DNA from: Bacillota bacterium
Lineage (GTDB): Bacteria; Bacillota; Bacilli; Alicyclobacillales; SLC66
DNA: 20,059 nt
Reading direction: 5' to 3'
Assembly (NCBI GenBank): GCA_021821185.1
Contig: JAKACU010000034.1
Span: forward strand, 1-20,059
Shown: piece after piece, positions 7,275-14,754 of the stretch
Layout: the number at the start of each line of letters is the position of its first letter
Position numbering within the stretch: the first letter of the stretch is position 1
Translations under genes and position numbers: made by a program
The notes under the pieces: generated by a model
Told to the model about the DNA's origin: nothing
Databases searched by the model: none
Seen by the model: the letters and a program-made list of their open reading frames with translations, nothing else

Positions 7275-7841
7275 TTGACGAATCTTTGGCGTTCTATTCG
7301 CGTGACACTTGTTATGGCCGGTTTACTTGGCCTTGTTTATCCGCTTTTTATCCTTTTGATCGGAAATCTTGCATTTCCGTTTCAAGCAACTGGGAGTATG
7401 ATAAAACTTCAAGGCCATGTTGTCGGCTCAGAATTGATAGCTCAGCAAGTAACCACACCAGGTCTGTTTCATCCACGACCCTCAGCCGTTAATTATGCGG
7501 GCAATGGCTCAGGAGGTTCTAATTTGGGACCAACAAATCCTGCTTTGATTCAAGAAATTAGAAATAATGAGCGTACCTTAAACATTTTGCCTGGAACAAA
7601 GGTATCCTCTATCCCGACAGATATGGTCGAATCGAGTGCATCTGGATTGGATCCTGATATTTCTATTGCGGATGCCATGCTGCAAATTCCACGCATAGCT
7701 CAAACAACAGGGCTATCGCAGAGTATACTCGTCTCTCTTGTTCATCAGTATAAAACGGGCCGCTTTTTAGGGATATGGGGAGAGCCTATGGTCAATGTGA
7801 TGAAGTTAAATGTTGCCATTAAAGAATTGATGCAAAAATGA
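7275..7841 (+). CDS. kdpC: K+-transporting ATPase subunit C
   Basis: A protein of 188 residues from the TTG at 7275, near the E. coli length of 190. It has one N-terminal membrane helix (about residues 12-33) and a large external domain. Family motifs are GSELIAQQ, FHPRPSA, SNLGPTNP and ASGLDPDIS. KdpC is the assembly subunit of the pump and is thought to raise affinity for ATP or couple A and B. I prefer the TTG start because AGGGGGTGG (7261-7269) sits five bases before it. The alternative GTG at 7266 would lie within that ribosome site and adds VVY only. The stop TGA overlaps the next ATG in an ATGA junction. Confidence 0.93.
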   Translation: MTNLWRSIRVTLVMAGLLGLVYPLFILLIGNLAFPFQATGSMIKLQGHVVGSELIAQQVTTPGLFHPRPSAVNYAGNGSGGSNLGPTNPALIQEIRNNERTLNILPGTKVSSIPTDMVESSASGLDPDISIADAMLQIPRIAQTTGLSQSILVSLVHQYKTGRFLGIWGEPMVNVMKLNVAIKELMQK

Positions 7842-10138
7842 ATGGTGAAAACGATCAATCACCTGAGCTTACGCTAGGCGTTGCTTCGACGCAACGTATC
7901 GCGGGTAAGTTGCGCATTTATATCGGTGCGGCTCCTGGCGTAGGTAAGACGTACACCATGCTTCGTGAAGCAAATGCTTTAAGCAGTCGTGGCATTGATG
8001 TGGTGATCGGTTTTCTTGACACACATAGTCGTCCGGAAACTATCGCGCAAATTGGCGACTTAGAAATTATACCGCCAAAAAGGATCACCTATCGTCATCG
8101 GGAATTTGAAGAAATGGACGTTGACACCATTTTACATCGTCAACCTCAGGTTGTTGTTGTGGATGAACTTGCTCACAGCAACGTTCCGGGATCGCGATTT
8201 GCCAAGCGGTATATGGACGTTCAATACCTGCTTAGTCAGGGAATTGACGTTCTCTGTGCAGTCAACGTTCAACACATTGAAACAGTAGTGGAAGAGGCAC
8301 AACACATTATTGGCTTTCGCGTGCGAGAGATTATACCCAAGTCGTTTTTACAATGTGCGCACGAAATCCAAGTTATCGATGTCACGCCAGAAACGTTGCG
8401 TCAGCGCCTACGTGATGGAAGCATTTATCCGAAGGAGAAAGTGGAACAGGCACTGACACATTTTTTTCGCAAGACAAACTTATCAGAGCTTAGGGAACTC
8501 GCCCTTCGTGAGGTCGCAGAAAATGTTGATGAGCGACTGCAGATGTCTTTTGAGCGCACGAACATACCGGGCCCTGTGGGGGCTCGTGAGACAATCCTGG
8601 TTTGTGCAGGCTTTCTAGGAAGACTTGAGAGGCTACTTCAGACAGGAAAACGGGTTGCCGATCGGATGAAGGCTGAGTTGATTGTACTAACGATCATGGA
8701 AGCTCCGCTAACTGATTTGTCAGCAAAAGCGTCAGTCAAATTTGAAGAGATTGCGCAGATGGTTTATGCCTATGATGCTAAGCATTGTGTTGTCGTACGA
8801 AATGATCGCCATATCGGAGAAATCATTCTTGAAATTGCCACGAAGTACAATGCAACACAGGTAGTCGTGGGGCAGCCCAACAAAAATCGATCCTGGTTGA
8901 TTTGGAAAAACAATCCCGTTCATTATTTATTGGGCCACATGAAGTATTTCGATCTGCGTATTGTTGGATGGAAGGATTGGAGGTTGCGTGATCGAAACAC
9001 TTCTAGAATACCTGAAAGACAATCGCGAACGTTGGTCAGTGCAGGTCGTTTAACGATCTATGTTGGTGCGGCTCCGGGCGTTGGTAAAACGTATAAAATG
9101 TTACAAGATGCAAACGACTGGAAAGCAAGGGGAAAAAACGTCGTGATTGGGCTCATCGAAACACACGGACGCGCGGACACCGAGGAGCAAATTGGTTCTC
9201 TAGAGGTATTGCCCAAGCGTCAGATCTGCTTTGAGGGAAGGACTTACGACGAACTGGACGTTGAAGCTATCTTACTTCGTCAACCTGATGTTGTATTGAT
9301 TGATGAATTAGCCCATACTAATGTTCCGGGTTCAGCAAGAGAAAAACGTTATCAGGACATTGAGTATTTGCTCCAACATGGCATTAATGTTGTCACTGCG
9401 GTAAATATTCAGCACTTAGAGAGTTTGCGAGATAAAGTAGAGCACATTACGGGGGTAAAAGTTCGAGAACGTGTACCAGATGGGTTTATGGATCTAGCCC
9501 ATGAAGTAAAACTCGTGGATGTGAGCCCGGAAACCTTGCAACAGAGGCTCATGCAAGGGAAAATTTACGTTGAAGATAAGATTCAGCGAGCACTGGATCA
9601 TTTTTTTCGTTTTGCTAATTTATCAGCTCTTCGGGAGATTGCGTTACTTGAGGTGGCTGATGATGTTGACCAACGATTGGGAATACAACGGCAGACGGAA
9701 AACGGGGCAACAGCAACGTCGCAACTGGTGGAGCAGGAGAGTATTCTCGTTTGTGTAAATTACCGACCCCACTCAGAGAAATTAATACGCCGTGGGTGGC
9801 GAATTGCTGATCGGCATCAAGCGCAATTGTACGTTTTAGTGGTTTCCTTAGACAATCATCTGACAGATGAAGAACATCGAGATTTGGAACGTATTCAGAA
9901 CCTAAGTAAACAATTTGCCGCCAAGTTTGTGATGAAACATAGCACCGATCGAAACGTGGGTGAGACGATCGTCCAGATGGCGACAGAACTTCCGGTTTCC
10001 CAAATCGTTATCGGTCAATCACCCTTGCCGCGCCCTTTCTTAGCACGGTGGAAGATAAGCCCAGTCGATTATGTTTTGCAACATGCTGAATTTGTTGATC
10101 TTAATGTCGTCTCGAATGCCCGTGATGATAGGAGTTGA
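7838..10138 (+). CDS. kdpD: Soluble KdpD-type sensor protein with tandemly duplicated KdpD-N and Usp domains, no kinase
   Basis: A 766-residue protein lacking membrane segments and any kinase domain. It holds the cytoplasmic input half of KdpD twice: KdpD domain (about 23-230) plus Usp-like domain (about 245-380), then KdpD domain (about 402-610) plus Usp-like domain (about 630-760). Each copy has a Walker A box, GAAPGVGKTY at 30-39 and 410-419, exactly 380 residues apart, and a Walker B-like box, DELAHSNVPG at 109 and DELAHTNVPG at 489. By eye about half the residues of the two KdpD domains are identical. The second copy keeps VNIQHLES, close to canonical; the first has the altered VNVQHIET. 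The S-x-S and FTAxY c-di-AMP signature described for S. aureus KdpD is not seen in either Usp domain. The ATG overlaps the kdpC stop and the TGA overlaps the kinase start. It presumably acts on the separate kinase. Confidence 0.92.
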   Translation: MNGENDQSPELTLGVASTQRIAGKLRIYIGAAPGVGKTYTMLREANALSSRGIDVVIGFLDTHSRPETIAQIGDLEIIPPKRITYRHREFEEMDVDTILHRQPQVVVVDELAHSNVPGSRFAKRYMDVQYLLSQGIDVLCAVNVQHIETVVEEAQHIIGFRVREIIPKSFLQCAHEIQVIDVTPETLRQRLRDGSIYPKEKVEQALTHFFRKTNLSELRELALREVAENVDERLQMSFERTNIPGPVGARETILVCAGFLGRLERLLQTGKRVADRMKAELIVLTIMEAPLTDLSAKASVKFEEIAQMVYAYDAKHCVVVRNDRHIGEIILEIATKYNATQVVVGQPNKNRSWLIWKNNPVHYLLGHMKYFDLRIVGWKDWRLRDRNTSRIPERQSRTLVSAGRLTIYVGAAPGVGKTYKMLQDANDWKARGKNVVIGLIETHGRADTEEQIGSLEVLPKRQICFEGRTYDELDVEAILLRQPDVVLIDELAHTNVPGSAREKRYQDIEYLLQHGINVVTAVNIQHLESLRDKVEHITGVKVRERVPDGFMDLAHEVKLVDVSPETLQQRLMQGKIYVEDKIQRALDHFFRFANLSALREIALLEVADDVDQRLGIQRQTENGATATSQLVEQESILVCVNYRPHSEKLIRRGWRIADRHQAQLYVLVVSLDNHLTDEEHRDLERIQNLSKQFAAKFVMKHSTDRNVGETIVQMATELPVSQIVIGQSPLPRPFLARWKISPVDYVLQHAEFVDLNVVSNARDDRS

Positions 10139-11736
10139 TGATCACGAGAACAGACCATCTTCGACTCTTGCCGTATCTCTACGTGGTAGTTCTTGTAGCT
10201 GCATTAACCTTCATAATACATGTGATTGGGTTATCGATTGAACGAGTAAATGCCGCTGTCCTTTATTTAATTCCTGTTTTGTTGACAGCGACGAGGTGGG
10301 GGCGCGGTCCGGCATTTTTTGCCGCAACACTTGGTGTAGTAGCGTTTGATTTTTTCTTTGTTCCGCCGATGCTTAGCTTTACGGTATCCGATTTGCGCTA
10401 TTTGGTCTCTTTCGCGGTTTTTTTGTTTGTCGCTATTATTACTACGACGTTGACAAGTAAACTCAAATTGCAAATTTATAAGATGCGTCAAAATGAAGAG
10501 TATACGAATGCACTCTATCTCCTTAGCAGAAAGATGGCAGCGGCTAGTAGTCTTGCTGACGTGGTCGCCGTGATGCATTCTATCAAACCAGCCGTCATTT
10601 ATGGCAATCTCGCTCTTTATGTGCCAAATGGCGATCATGTCCTACAGCGTGTTGTTCTTGGCGATGATGATTTATGGTCATCGTTTGAAGGTGAAGAGCA
10701 GATTGTTATCTGGGTCTATGATCATCAAAAGAAAGCTGGTCGTGGATCATCTCGACTTGGGCAATCCAGCAGGGGTTACTTTCCTCTATGCACTGAGCAG
10801 GTCGTTTGCGGAGTCTTGGCCTATGATCTTTTCAATAACGATGAATTATCGGAGGAACAACTTCAACGTCTCGATACCATTTCCGGTGTGTGTGCATTGG
10901 CTGTGGCTCGTGTTCAACTTGCCGAACAAGCCAAATCAGTTCATCTTGCAAAGGAATCAGAGAGATTGCGAAATATTTTGCTTGATTCAATTTCTCACGA
11001 GTTAAAAACGCCTCTTGCAACGGTTATAGGTTCGATAACAGCCGTCATTGACGGTGATCATGTGCTTGCTGATGAGGATAAGAAAGAACTTCTATTGATG
11101 ATTCGCGAAGGTGGCATGCGCATGAACCGACTTATCACGAATTTGCTTAACATGGTTCGATGGGAGACCGGGATGGTTCAATTGCAAAGAAGATGGTGCT
11201 ATATCGATGAGGTCATCGGCGCAGCACTCGAACAATTGAAAGATACCTTAGCAACCCGTTCGGTCCTGGTGAACATACCTGAGAATATGCCATTCGTTTT
11301 TGTCGATGACGTGTTGCTTGAGCAAGTAATTGTTAATATTGTGAGTAATGCTGCTAAGTACTCGCATGAGGGTGAATCCATTGAAATTATTGTTATGCTG
11401 CGTGGTCAGGGATTGCAGCTCGCTATCTCTGATCAGGGCTTTGGCATACCGAAAGAGGAGCAGTCGCATGTCTTTGAAAAGTTCTATCGCACTCAAAATG
11501 CAAATCATCATCCAGGGACGGGTCTTGGTCTCACGATTTGCAAAAATATCGTTGAAGCGCATAATGGGTGGATTAAAGCTTGTGACAATGAGCATGCCCT
11601 GCATGGGACGACCATTGTATTGTGGATAGCTACTACATTTCAACAAGATGTTGGCTTCGAGGGGGATGCTTTGCTGTGTCAACAGACGGAGCCAGTATCG
11701 TCATTATTGACGATGAACCGCCCATTCAGAAATTGA
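10138..11736 (+). CDS. kdpD: Membrane histidine kinase, C-terminal half of a split KdpD
   Basis: A 532-residue sensor kinase equal to the membrane and catalytic half of KdpD. Four hydrophobic helices (about 10-31, 37-50, 58-74, 86-104) with DFFFVPPMLSF form the DUF4118 unit. A GAF-like region follows (about 130-265). HisKA has SHELKTPL with His 287 as phosphoryl acceptor, and the ATPase domain has N box NIVSNAAKYS, G1 SDQGFGIP, F box FEKFYRT and G2 GTGLGLTI. The N-terminal KdpD and Usp domains are missing and lie in the preceding gene. I use the ATG at 10138, overlapping that gene's TGA; a TTG three bases upstream is possible. About 30 non-conserved residues after HGTTIVLWIA overlap kdpE in another frame. 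The likely partner is KdpE. Confidence 0.94.
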   Translation: MITRTDHLRLLPYLYVVVLVAALTFIIHVIGLSIERVNAAVLYLIPVLLTATRWGRGPAFFAATLGVVAFDFFFVPPMLSFTVSDLRYLVSFAVFLFVAIITTTLTSKLKLQIYKMRQNEEYTNALYLLSRKMAAASSLADVVAVMHSIKPAVIYGNLALYVPNGDHVLQRVVLGDDDLWSSFEGEEQIVIWVYDHQKKAGRGSSRLGQSSRGYFPLCTEQVVCGVLAYDLFNNDELSEEQLQRLDTISGVCALAVARVQLAEQAKSVHLAKESERLRNILLDSISHELKTPLATVIGSITAVIDGDHVLADEDKKELLLMIREGGMRMNRLITNLLNMVRWETGMVQLQRRWCYIDEVIGAALEQLKDTLATRSVLVNIPENMPFVFVDDVLLEQVIVNIVSNAAKYSHEGESIEIIVMLRGQGLQLAISDQGFGIPKEEQSHVFEKFYRTQNANHHPGTGLGLTICKNIVEAHNGWIKACDNEHALHGTTIVLWIATTFQQDVGFEGDALLCQQTEPVSSLLTMNRPFRN

Positions 11737-12374
11737 TTCGAGTGACACTTCGTGCTCATGGTTTTATGGTATCTGAAGCATCCACAGGGCAAGACGGAAT
11801 TGTCAAAGTGAGCACGTTTCGACCAGATCTGGTCATACTTGACTTGGGGTTGCCTGATCTTGATGGTGTTGACGTCTTATCAAGGATAAGAAGTTGGTCA
11901 CAGGTGCCGATTATCATTTTGACGGCACGGGATCAAGAGGGAGAAAAAATCAAAGCGCTTGATGCTGGTGCAGATGATTATGTCACGAAACCGTTTAGTA
12001 TGGGTGAGTTAATGGCGCGTATTCGGGCTTTGCTGCGGAGATTGCCCATGGGATCGAGCGAAGATGCCATCTTGCGTTGCGGTCAGATTCAAATTGATCT
12101 CTCACAACATACGGTGATGCGTGGATCCGAGCGCATTAAGGTAACACCAACTGAGTATGAGTTGCTTAAAATACTTGCTCAAAATAGCGGGAGAGTGCTG
12201 ACACATAAGTATCTATTGCAACATGTTTGGGGTGGTCAGCAATGGCAAACTGAGAGTCAATATTTACGCATTTACATCGGACATCTCCGAAAAAAAATTG
12301 AAGACGATCCGGCTCGTCCGAAGTATATCATAACTGAACCTGGCGTCGGTTATCGCATGATATTTCCAGATTAA
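11676..12374 (+). CDS. kdpE: Response regulator, OmpR family
   Basis: A 232-residue regulator with an N-terminal receiver and a C-terminal winged helix. Asp 12 and Asp 13 (IIDDE), Asp 56 (VILDLG, the phosphorylation site), the Thr of ILTAR and Lys 105 (VTKPF) make a complete active pocket. The DNA-binding domain has TPTEYELLKILAQNSGRVLT and ends ITEPGVGYRM. I choose the GTG at 11676 because GAGGGGG (11659-11665) precedes it at 10 bases and the receiver begins directly after. A longer frame from ATG 11622 adds 18 residues without family resemblance. It overlaps the kinase gene by 61 bases. Position last in the operon supports KdpE, activating kdp transcription. Its stop shares TTAA with the stop of the opposite-strand gene. 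Confidence 0.93.
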   Translation: MSTDGASIVIIDDEPPIQKLIRVTLRAHGFMVSEASTGQDGIVKVSTFRPDLVILDLGLPDLDGVDVLSRIRSWSQVPIIILTARDQEGEKIKALDAGADDYVTKPFSMGELMARIRALLRRLPMGSSEDAILRCGQIQIDLSQHTVMRGSERIKVTPTEYELLKILAQNSGRVLTHKYLLQHVWGGQQWQTESQYLRIYIGHLRKKIEDDPARPKYIITEPGVGYRMIFPD

Positions 12375-13354
12375 CCAAGTTGGCGAAAGAAGAAAGTAAC
12401 TACGTCATCACTCAATGTCGTAATGGTCGGAGAAATAGGAACGCCCACAGCATGGAATTCATGTTGGGAATGATGAATCAGGATAAGTTGCGCGCTATTG
12501 CCTGTAGATCGCAATCGACTGTACAGATCAAAAGACTGATAGGGAGGTTCTACCGTGTCTTCAAGACCTTGCAGAATTAAAAAGGGTGGATCACCAGGTT
12601 TGACATAATCAACGGCACTTTCGTTAGCAATCGTGGTTGGCGTGTAGTAGCCAAAAACTGGATTGGGCGAGGTGCCATGTGTTTTTAGCCAGTGTAAGGC
12701 AAACGGCCGTCGATTGGACGGTCCGAACATATCGACGACAGCGGAAACACTGCTTGATTCATTAGGCCATGTTCCATTGTTGAATTTTCTATCCTGTCCT
12801 GTGAGACCGATGAAGTTGGCTAAGCCTCCTCCTGCACTATCACCCATGACGCCGATACGCAAAGGATTGATCCCAAGTTCACTGGCATGCGCACGCAAGA
12901 AACGGATAGCGGCTTTTGCATCCTCAAGTTGTGTTGGCCATTTATAGGCAGGCGCCAGACGATAATTGATCGACACAAAGGTAAATCCACGCGATACAAG
13001 GCCTGCTTCGATGCGAGCAATCATTTCATCGTGCGGATTATATTGGCTTGTGTCAAAACCGATGACGGCATTGCCATACATCAAAAACCCTCCGTGAACA
13101 TAAACGACAACAGGTGACAATGGGTACAAATGGTTAATTGGTTTAAAGATATAGAGCGTTTCCTTGGCGTTTTGGACAGTTTCGTAGGTGAGTCTCGTTC
13201 TTACACCGACGAGCAAGGGATTCCAGATGTGGTGATGTGCACTTGCCACCGACGTATCCGTAGATGGAGTGCCTTGAGCGTAGACTATGTGAAAATTCAT
13301 GGCAGACAGTACGCTGAAACCTAAGCTTGCAAGATACAAGTTCCGCAATTTCAC
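12371..13354 (-). CDS. Exported alpha/beta hydrolase (esterase/lipase family)
   Basis: A 327-residue hydrolase with a GTG start preceded by GAGG. An N-terminal signal peptide is likely: basic KLR, hydrophobic core 6-24, and VYA-Q at 23-27 as a cleavage site. Catalytic features are HGG at 87-89 (oxyanion hole of the hormone-sensitive lipase group), GDSAGG at 171-176 with nucleophile Ser 173, Asp 266 in GLEDTVEP and a His near 298 or 301 in HHSQHEFH. It should hydrolyse short acyl or carboxylic esters outside the membrane; the substrate is not readable. It stands alone on the minus strand between the kdp and thi operons and has no visible tie to either. The last codon overlaps the kdpE stop by four bases, leaving no intergenic terminator. 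A signal peptide is less common in this family, whose best-known members are cytoplasmic. Confidence 0.88.
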   Translation of the reverse strand: MKLRNLYLASLGFSVLSAMNFHIVYAQGTPSTDTSVASAHHHIWNPLLVGVRTRLTYETVQNAKETLYIFKPINHLYPLSPVVVYVHGGFLMYGNAVIGFDTSQYNPHDEMIARIEAGLVSRGFTFVSINYRLAPAYKWPTQLEDAKAAIRFLRAHASELGINPLRIGVMGDSAGGGLANFIGLTGQDRKFNNGTWPNESSSVSAVVDMFGPSNRRPFALHWLKTHGTSPNPVFGYYTPTTIANESAVDYVKPGDPPFLILQGLEDTVEPPYQSFDLYSRLRSTGNSAQLILIHHSQHEFHAVGVPISPTITTLSDDVVTFFFRQLG

Positions 13355-13390
13355 TTCTGTGTCCTCACTTGTCGAAAGAAAGATGTCATA

Positions 13391-13403
13391 CTACAAGTTG
13401 TAG
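13391..13403. promoter_or_regulatory. 13-base palindrome upstream of the hydrolase gene
   Basis: CTACAAGTTGTAG has 6-base arms around a central G and lies 37 bases upstream of the hydrolase GTG, on the side where its promoter must be. A dimeric repressor operator is possible. No regulator gene is nearby to pair with it. Confidence 0.3.
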
Positions 13404-13458
13404 CACAAGTTCGCTAAAAATTCAGTAGGGTACGTTTGGTATAAGTAGGAACAAGCGG

Positions 13459-13487
13459 TTGCCGATACATAACACGCGTGCTATAGT
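13459..13487 (+). promoter_or_regulatory. Promoter of the thi operon
   Basis: TTGCCG (13459-13464) and TATAGT (13482-13487) are 17 bases apart, good sigma-A-type boxes. Transcription would begin near 13494, about 18 bases before the riboswitch stem, which fits well. Confidence 0.65.
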
Positions 13488-13511
13488 AAGTGAATTCCAA
13501 TTAAGATATGT

Positions 13512-13600
13512 GCCACTAGGGGAGCAATTTGCTGAGACACAGGACATTGTCCTAGAACCCTTAGCACCTGATCTGGATAATACCAGCGTAGGAAAGTGGC
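13512..13600 (+). promoter_or_regulatory. TPP riboswitch (THI element)
   Basis: The closing stem GCCACT (13512-13517) pairs with AGTGGC (13595-13600). Inside are GCTGAGA (13531-13537) and the highly conserved block ACCTGATCTGGATAATACCA (13566-13585) followed by GCGTAGG, the hallmark sequence of TPP aptamers. It precedes thiD, thiM remnant and thiE, so thiamin pyrophosphate should turn the operon down. Confidence 0.95.
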
Positions 13601-13607
13601 AAGATAG

Positions 13608-13727
13608 ATGACGTTTGGTTACACAACGTCATGTGAATTTCTCCCCTTCCCTATTTGGAAATGTATGCCGAGGGTTACGGTATGGCTTATTGCTTACAGG
13701 ATTGGACTGAACAGGTGGATGACACCC
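13608..13727 (+). promoter_or_regulatory. Expression platform of the TPP riboswitch
   Basis: ATGACGTT (13608-13615) and AACGTCAT (13625-13632) form a perfect 8-bp hairpin. Directly after it, 13633-13647 can pair with 13518-13532 inside the aptamer at 14 of 15 positions, an anti-aptamer arrangement. The ribosome site GGTG (13714-13717) can pair with CACC (13723-13726). No T-run follows a strong stem, so control of translation looks more likely than termination. The reading frame of thiD is open through this region, but it reads as leader. Confidence 0.5.
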
Positions 13728-14630
13728 ATGTATAAACAAAATCAGCATGTGGTACGAGCGTTGACGATCGCTGGGTCAGACTCAGGCGGCGGTGCGGGGA
13801 TTCAGGCAGATTTAAAAACGATGCATCAATTTCAAGTGTATGGGTCGTCGGTGATTACTGCTGTCACGGCGCAAAACACCTTGGGAGTACAAGCCATCGT
13901 TGAGCTTGAGCCCTCTTTTGTGCGACAACAACTACAATCTGTGCTGCAAGATATTGGTGCTGATGCGATAAAAACAGGCATGTTAGCATCAGAGACTATC
14001 ATCCGTGAAGTGGCGGAATTTCTATCGCAGGTACGACCTTCTTTTCTGGTCGTTGACCCCGTCATGGTTGCCAAAGGTGGGGCACCTTTACTTAAAATAC
14101 ATGCTGTCGATGCTATGGTCAACGATCTGTTGCCTTTGGCTACCATTGTGACGCCAAATATTCCAGAAGCTGAGACGCTTTGTGGTTATGCACTGGATAC
14201 GCTTGATGATTGCCGTCGTGCGGCGGTTGACATCGCAGCCATGGGACCTCAGATCGTGGTCATTAAGGGTGGACACATGACAAAAGTGAGGGAAGGATGG
14301 GCGATAGATGTCGTTTTTCGTAAAGACGCTGGCTTTGTCATGTTGGCGACTGAGCGCGTAGATAGCAAAAAGAGTCATGGCACCGGATGTACCTTTTCCG
14401 CTGCGATTACTGCCATGCTTGCCCGAGGGGCAGAGCCGCTACAAGCTATTGCGACAGCGAAAGCATTTGTCTATGAGGCACTTATCGGCGCGCAGAGTTT
14501 TGATGTTGGGGCGGGTCACGGCCCAACTGATCATAGTGCAGACGTTCATTTTGAACTCGTCTTAGGAGAACGTGATTCGTATTTCTACGTAGACAACAAA
14601 TGGATTCCTTGGGAGGAACAAATAAGATGA
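13728..14630 (+). CDS. thiD: Hydroxymethylpyrimidine/phosphomethylpyrimidine kinase
   Basis: A ribokinase-fold kinase that phosphorylates HMP and HMP-P to HMP-PP for thiamin synthesis. GSDSGGGAGIQAD at residues 16-28 is the ThiD/PdxK substrate-binding signature. VVDPVMVAKGGAPLL and SHGTGCTFSAAI (Gly 218 to Cys 221, the anion-hole GTGC) mark the active site. From the ATG at 13728 it has 300 residues, somewhat longer than the usual 265-275, the surplus being a C-terminal tail after GHGPTDHSA. AGGTGG (13713-13718) lies nine bases before this ATG; an in-frame ATG at 13719 abuts that site. The frame stays open up to 13608 but those 40 codons show no similarity to the family. It is the first gene under the TPP riboswitch, and its stop overlaps the thiM remnant start. 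Confidence 0.93.
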   Translation: MYKQNQHVVRALTIAGSDSGGGAGIQADLKTMHQFQVYGSSVITAVTAQNTLGVQAIVELEPSFVRQQLQSVLQDIGADAIKTGMLASETIIREVAEFLSQVRPSFLVVDPVMVAKGGAPLLKIHAVDAMVNDLLPLATIVTPNIPEAETLCGYALDTLDDCRRAAVDIAAMGPQIVVIKGGHMTKVREGWAIDVVFRKDAGFVMLATERVDSKKSHGTGCTFSAAITAMLARGAEPLQAIATAKAFVYEALIGAQSFDVGAGHGPTDHSADVHFELVLGERDSYFYVDNKWIPWEEQIR

Positions 14631-14754
14631 TCGCTCAATGGCTGAATCAAGTTCGCAGTTCTCGCCCGTCATGGCCTATGCGCAAGCTGCCTCTGTGGCG
14701 CAGGGACCTGGTACGTTTCAAGCGACTATTTCAATGCTGGATGTGAAGTTGTAA
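14627..14754 (+). pseudogene. thiM: Hydroxyethylthiazole kinase, collapsed by internal deletions
   Basis: Only about 42 codons remain of a gene that normally has about 265. The true start survives: ATG 14627, in an ATGA overlap with thiD and behind GGGAGG (14611-14616), reading MIAQWLNQVRSSRP as ThiM N-termini do. In a different frame follow SPVMAYAQ, which matches the ThiM GASPVMAYA motif, and then at once AASVAQGPGTFQATISMLD, which matches the ThiM C-terminal end (GPGSFQ). It ends at a TAA that overlaps the thiE ATG. The pieces thus lie in the correct order with two gaps, the first shifting the frame. In the first frame translation stops at TGA 14745-14747. The strain should be unable to salvage the thiazole alcohol through this gene. 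Confidence 0.85.

Noticed and set aside
13608..13727. N-terminal extension of ThiD by 40 residues from ATG 13608
   Set aside because: The codons lie in the riboswitch platform, the ATG has no ribosome site and the residues do not resemble ThiD. ATG 13728 has AGGTGG in place.
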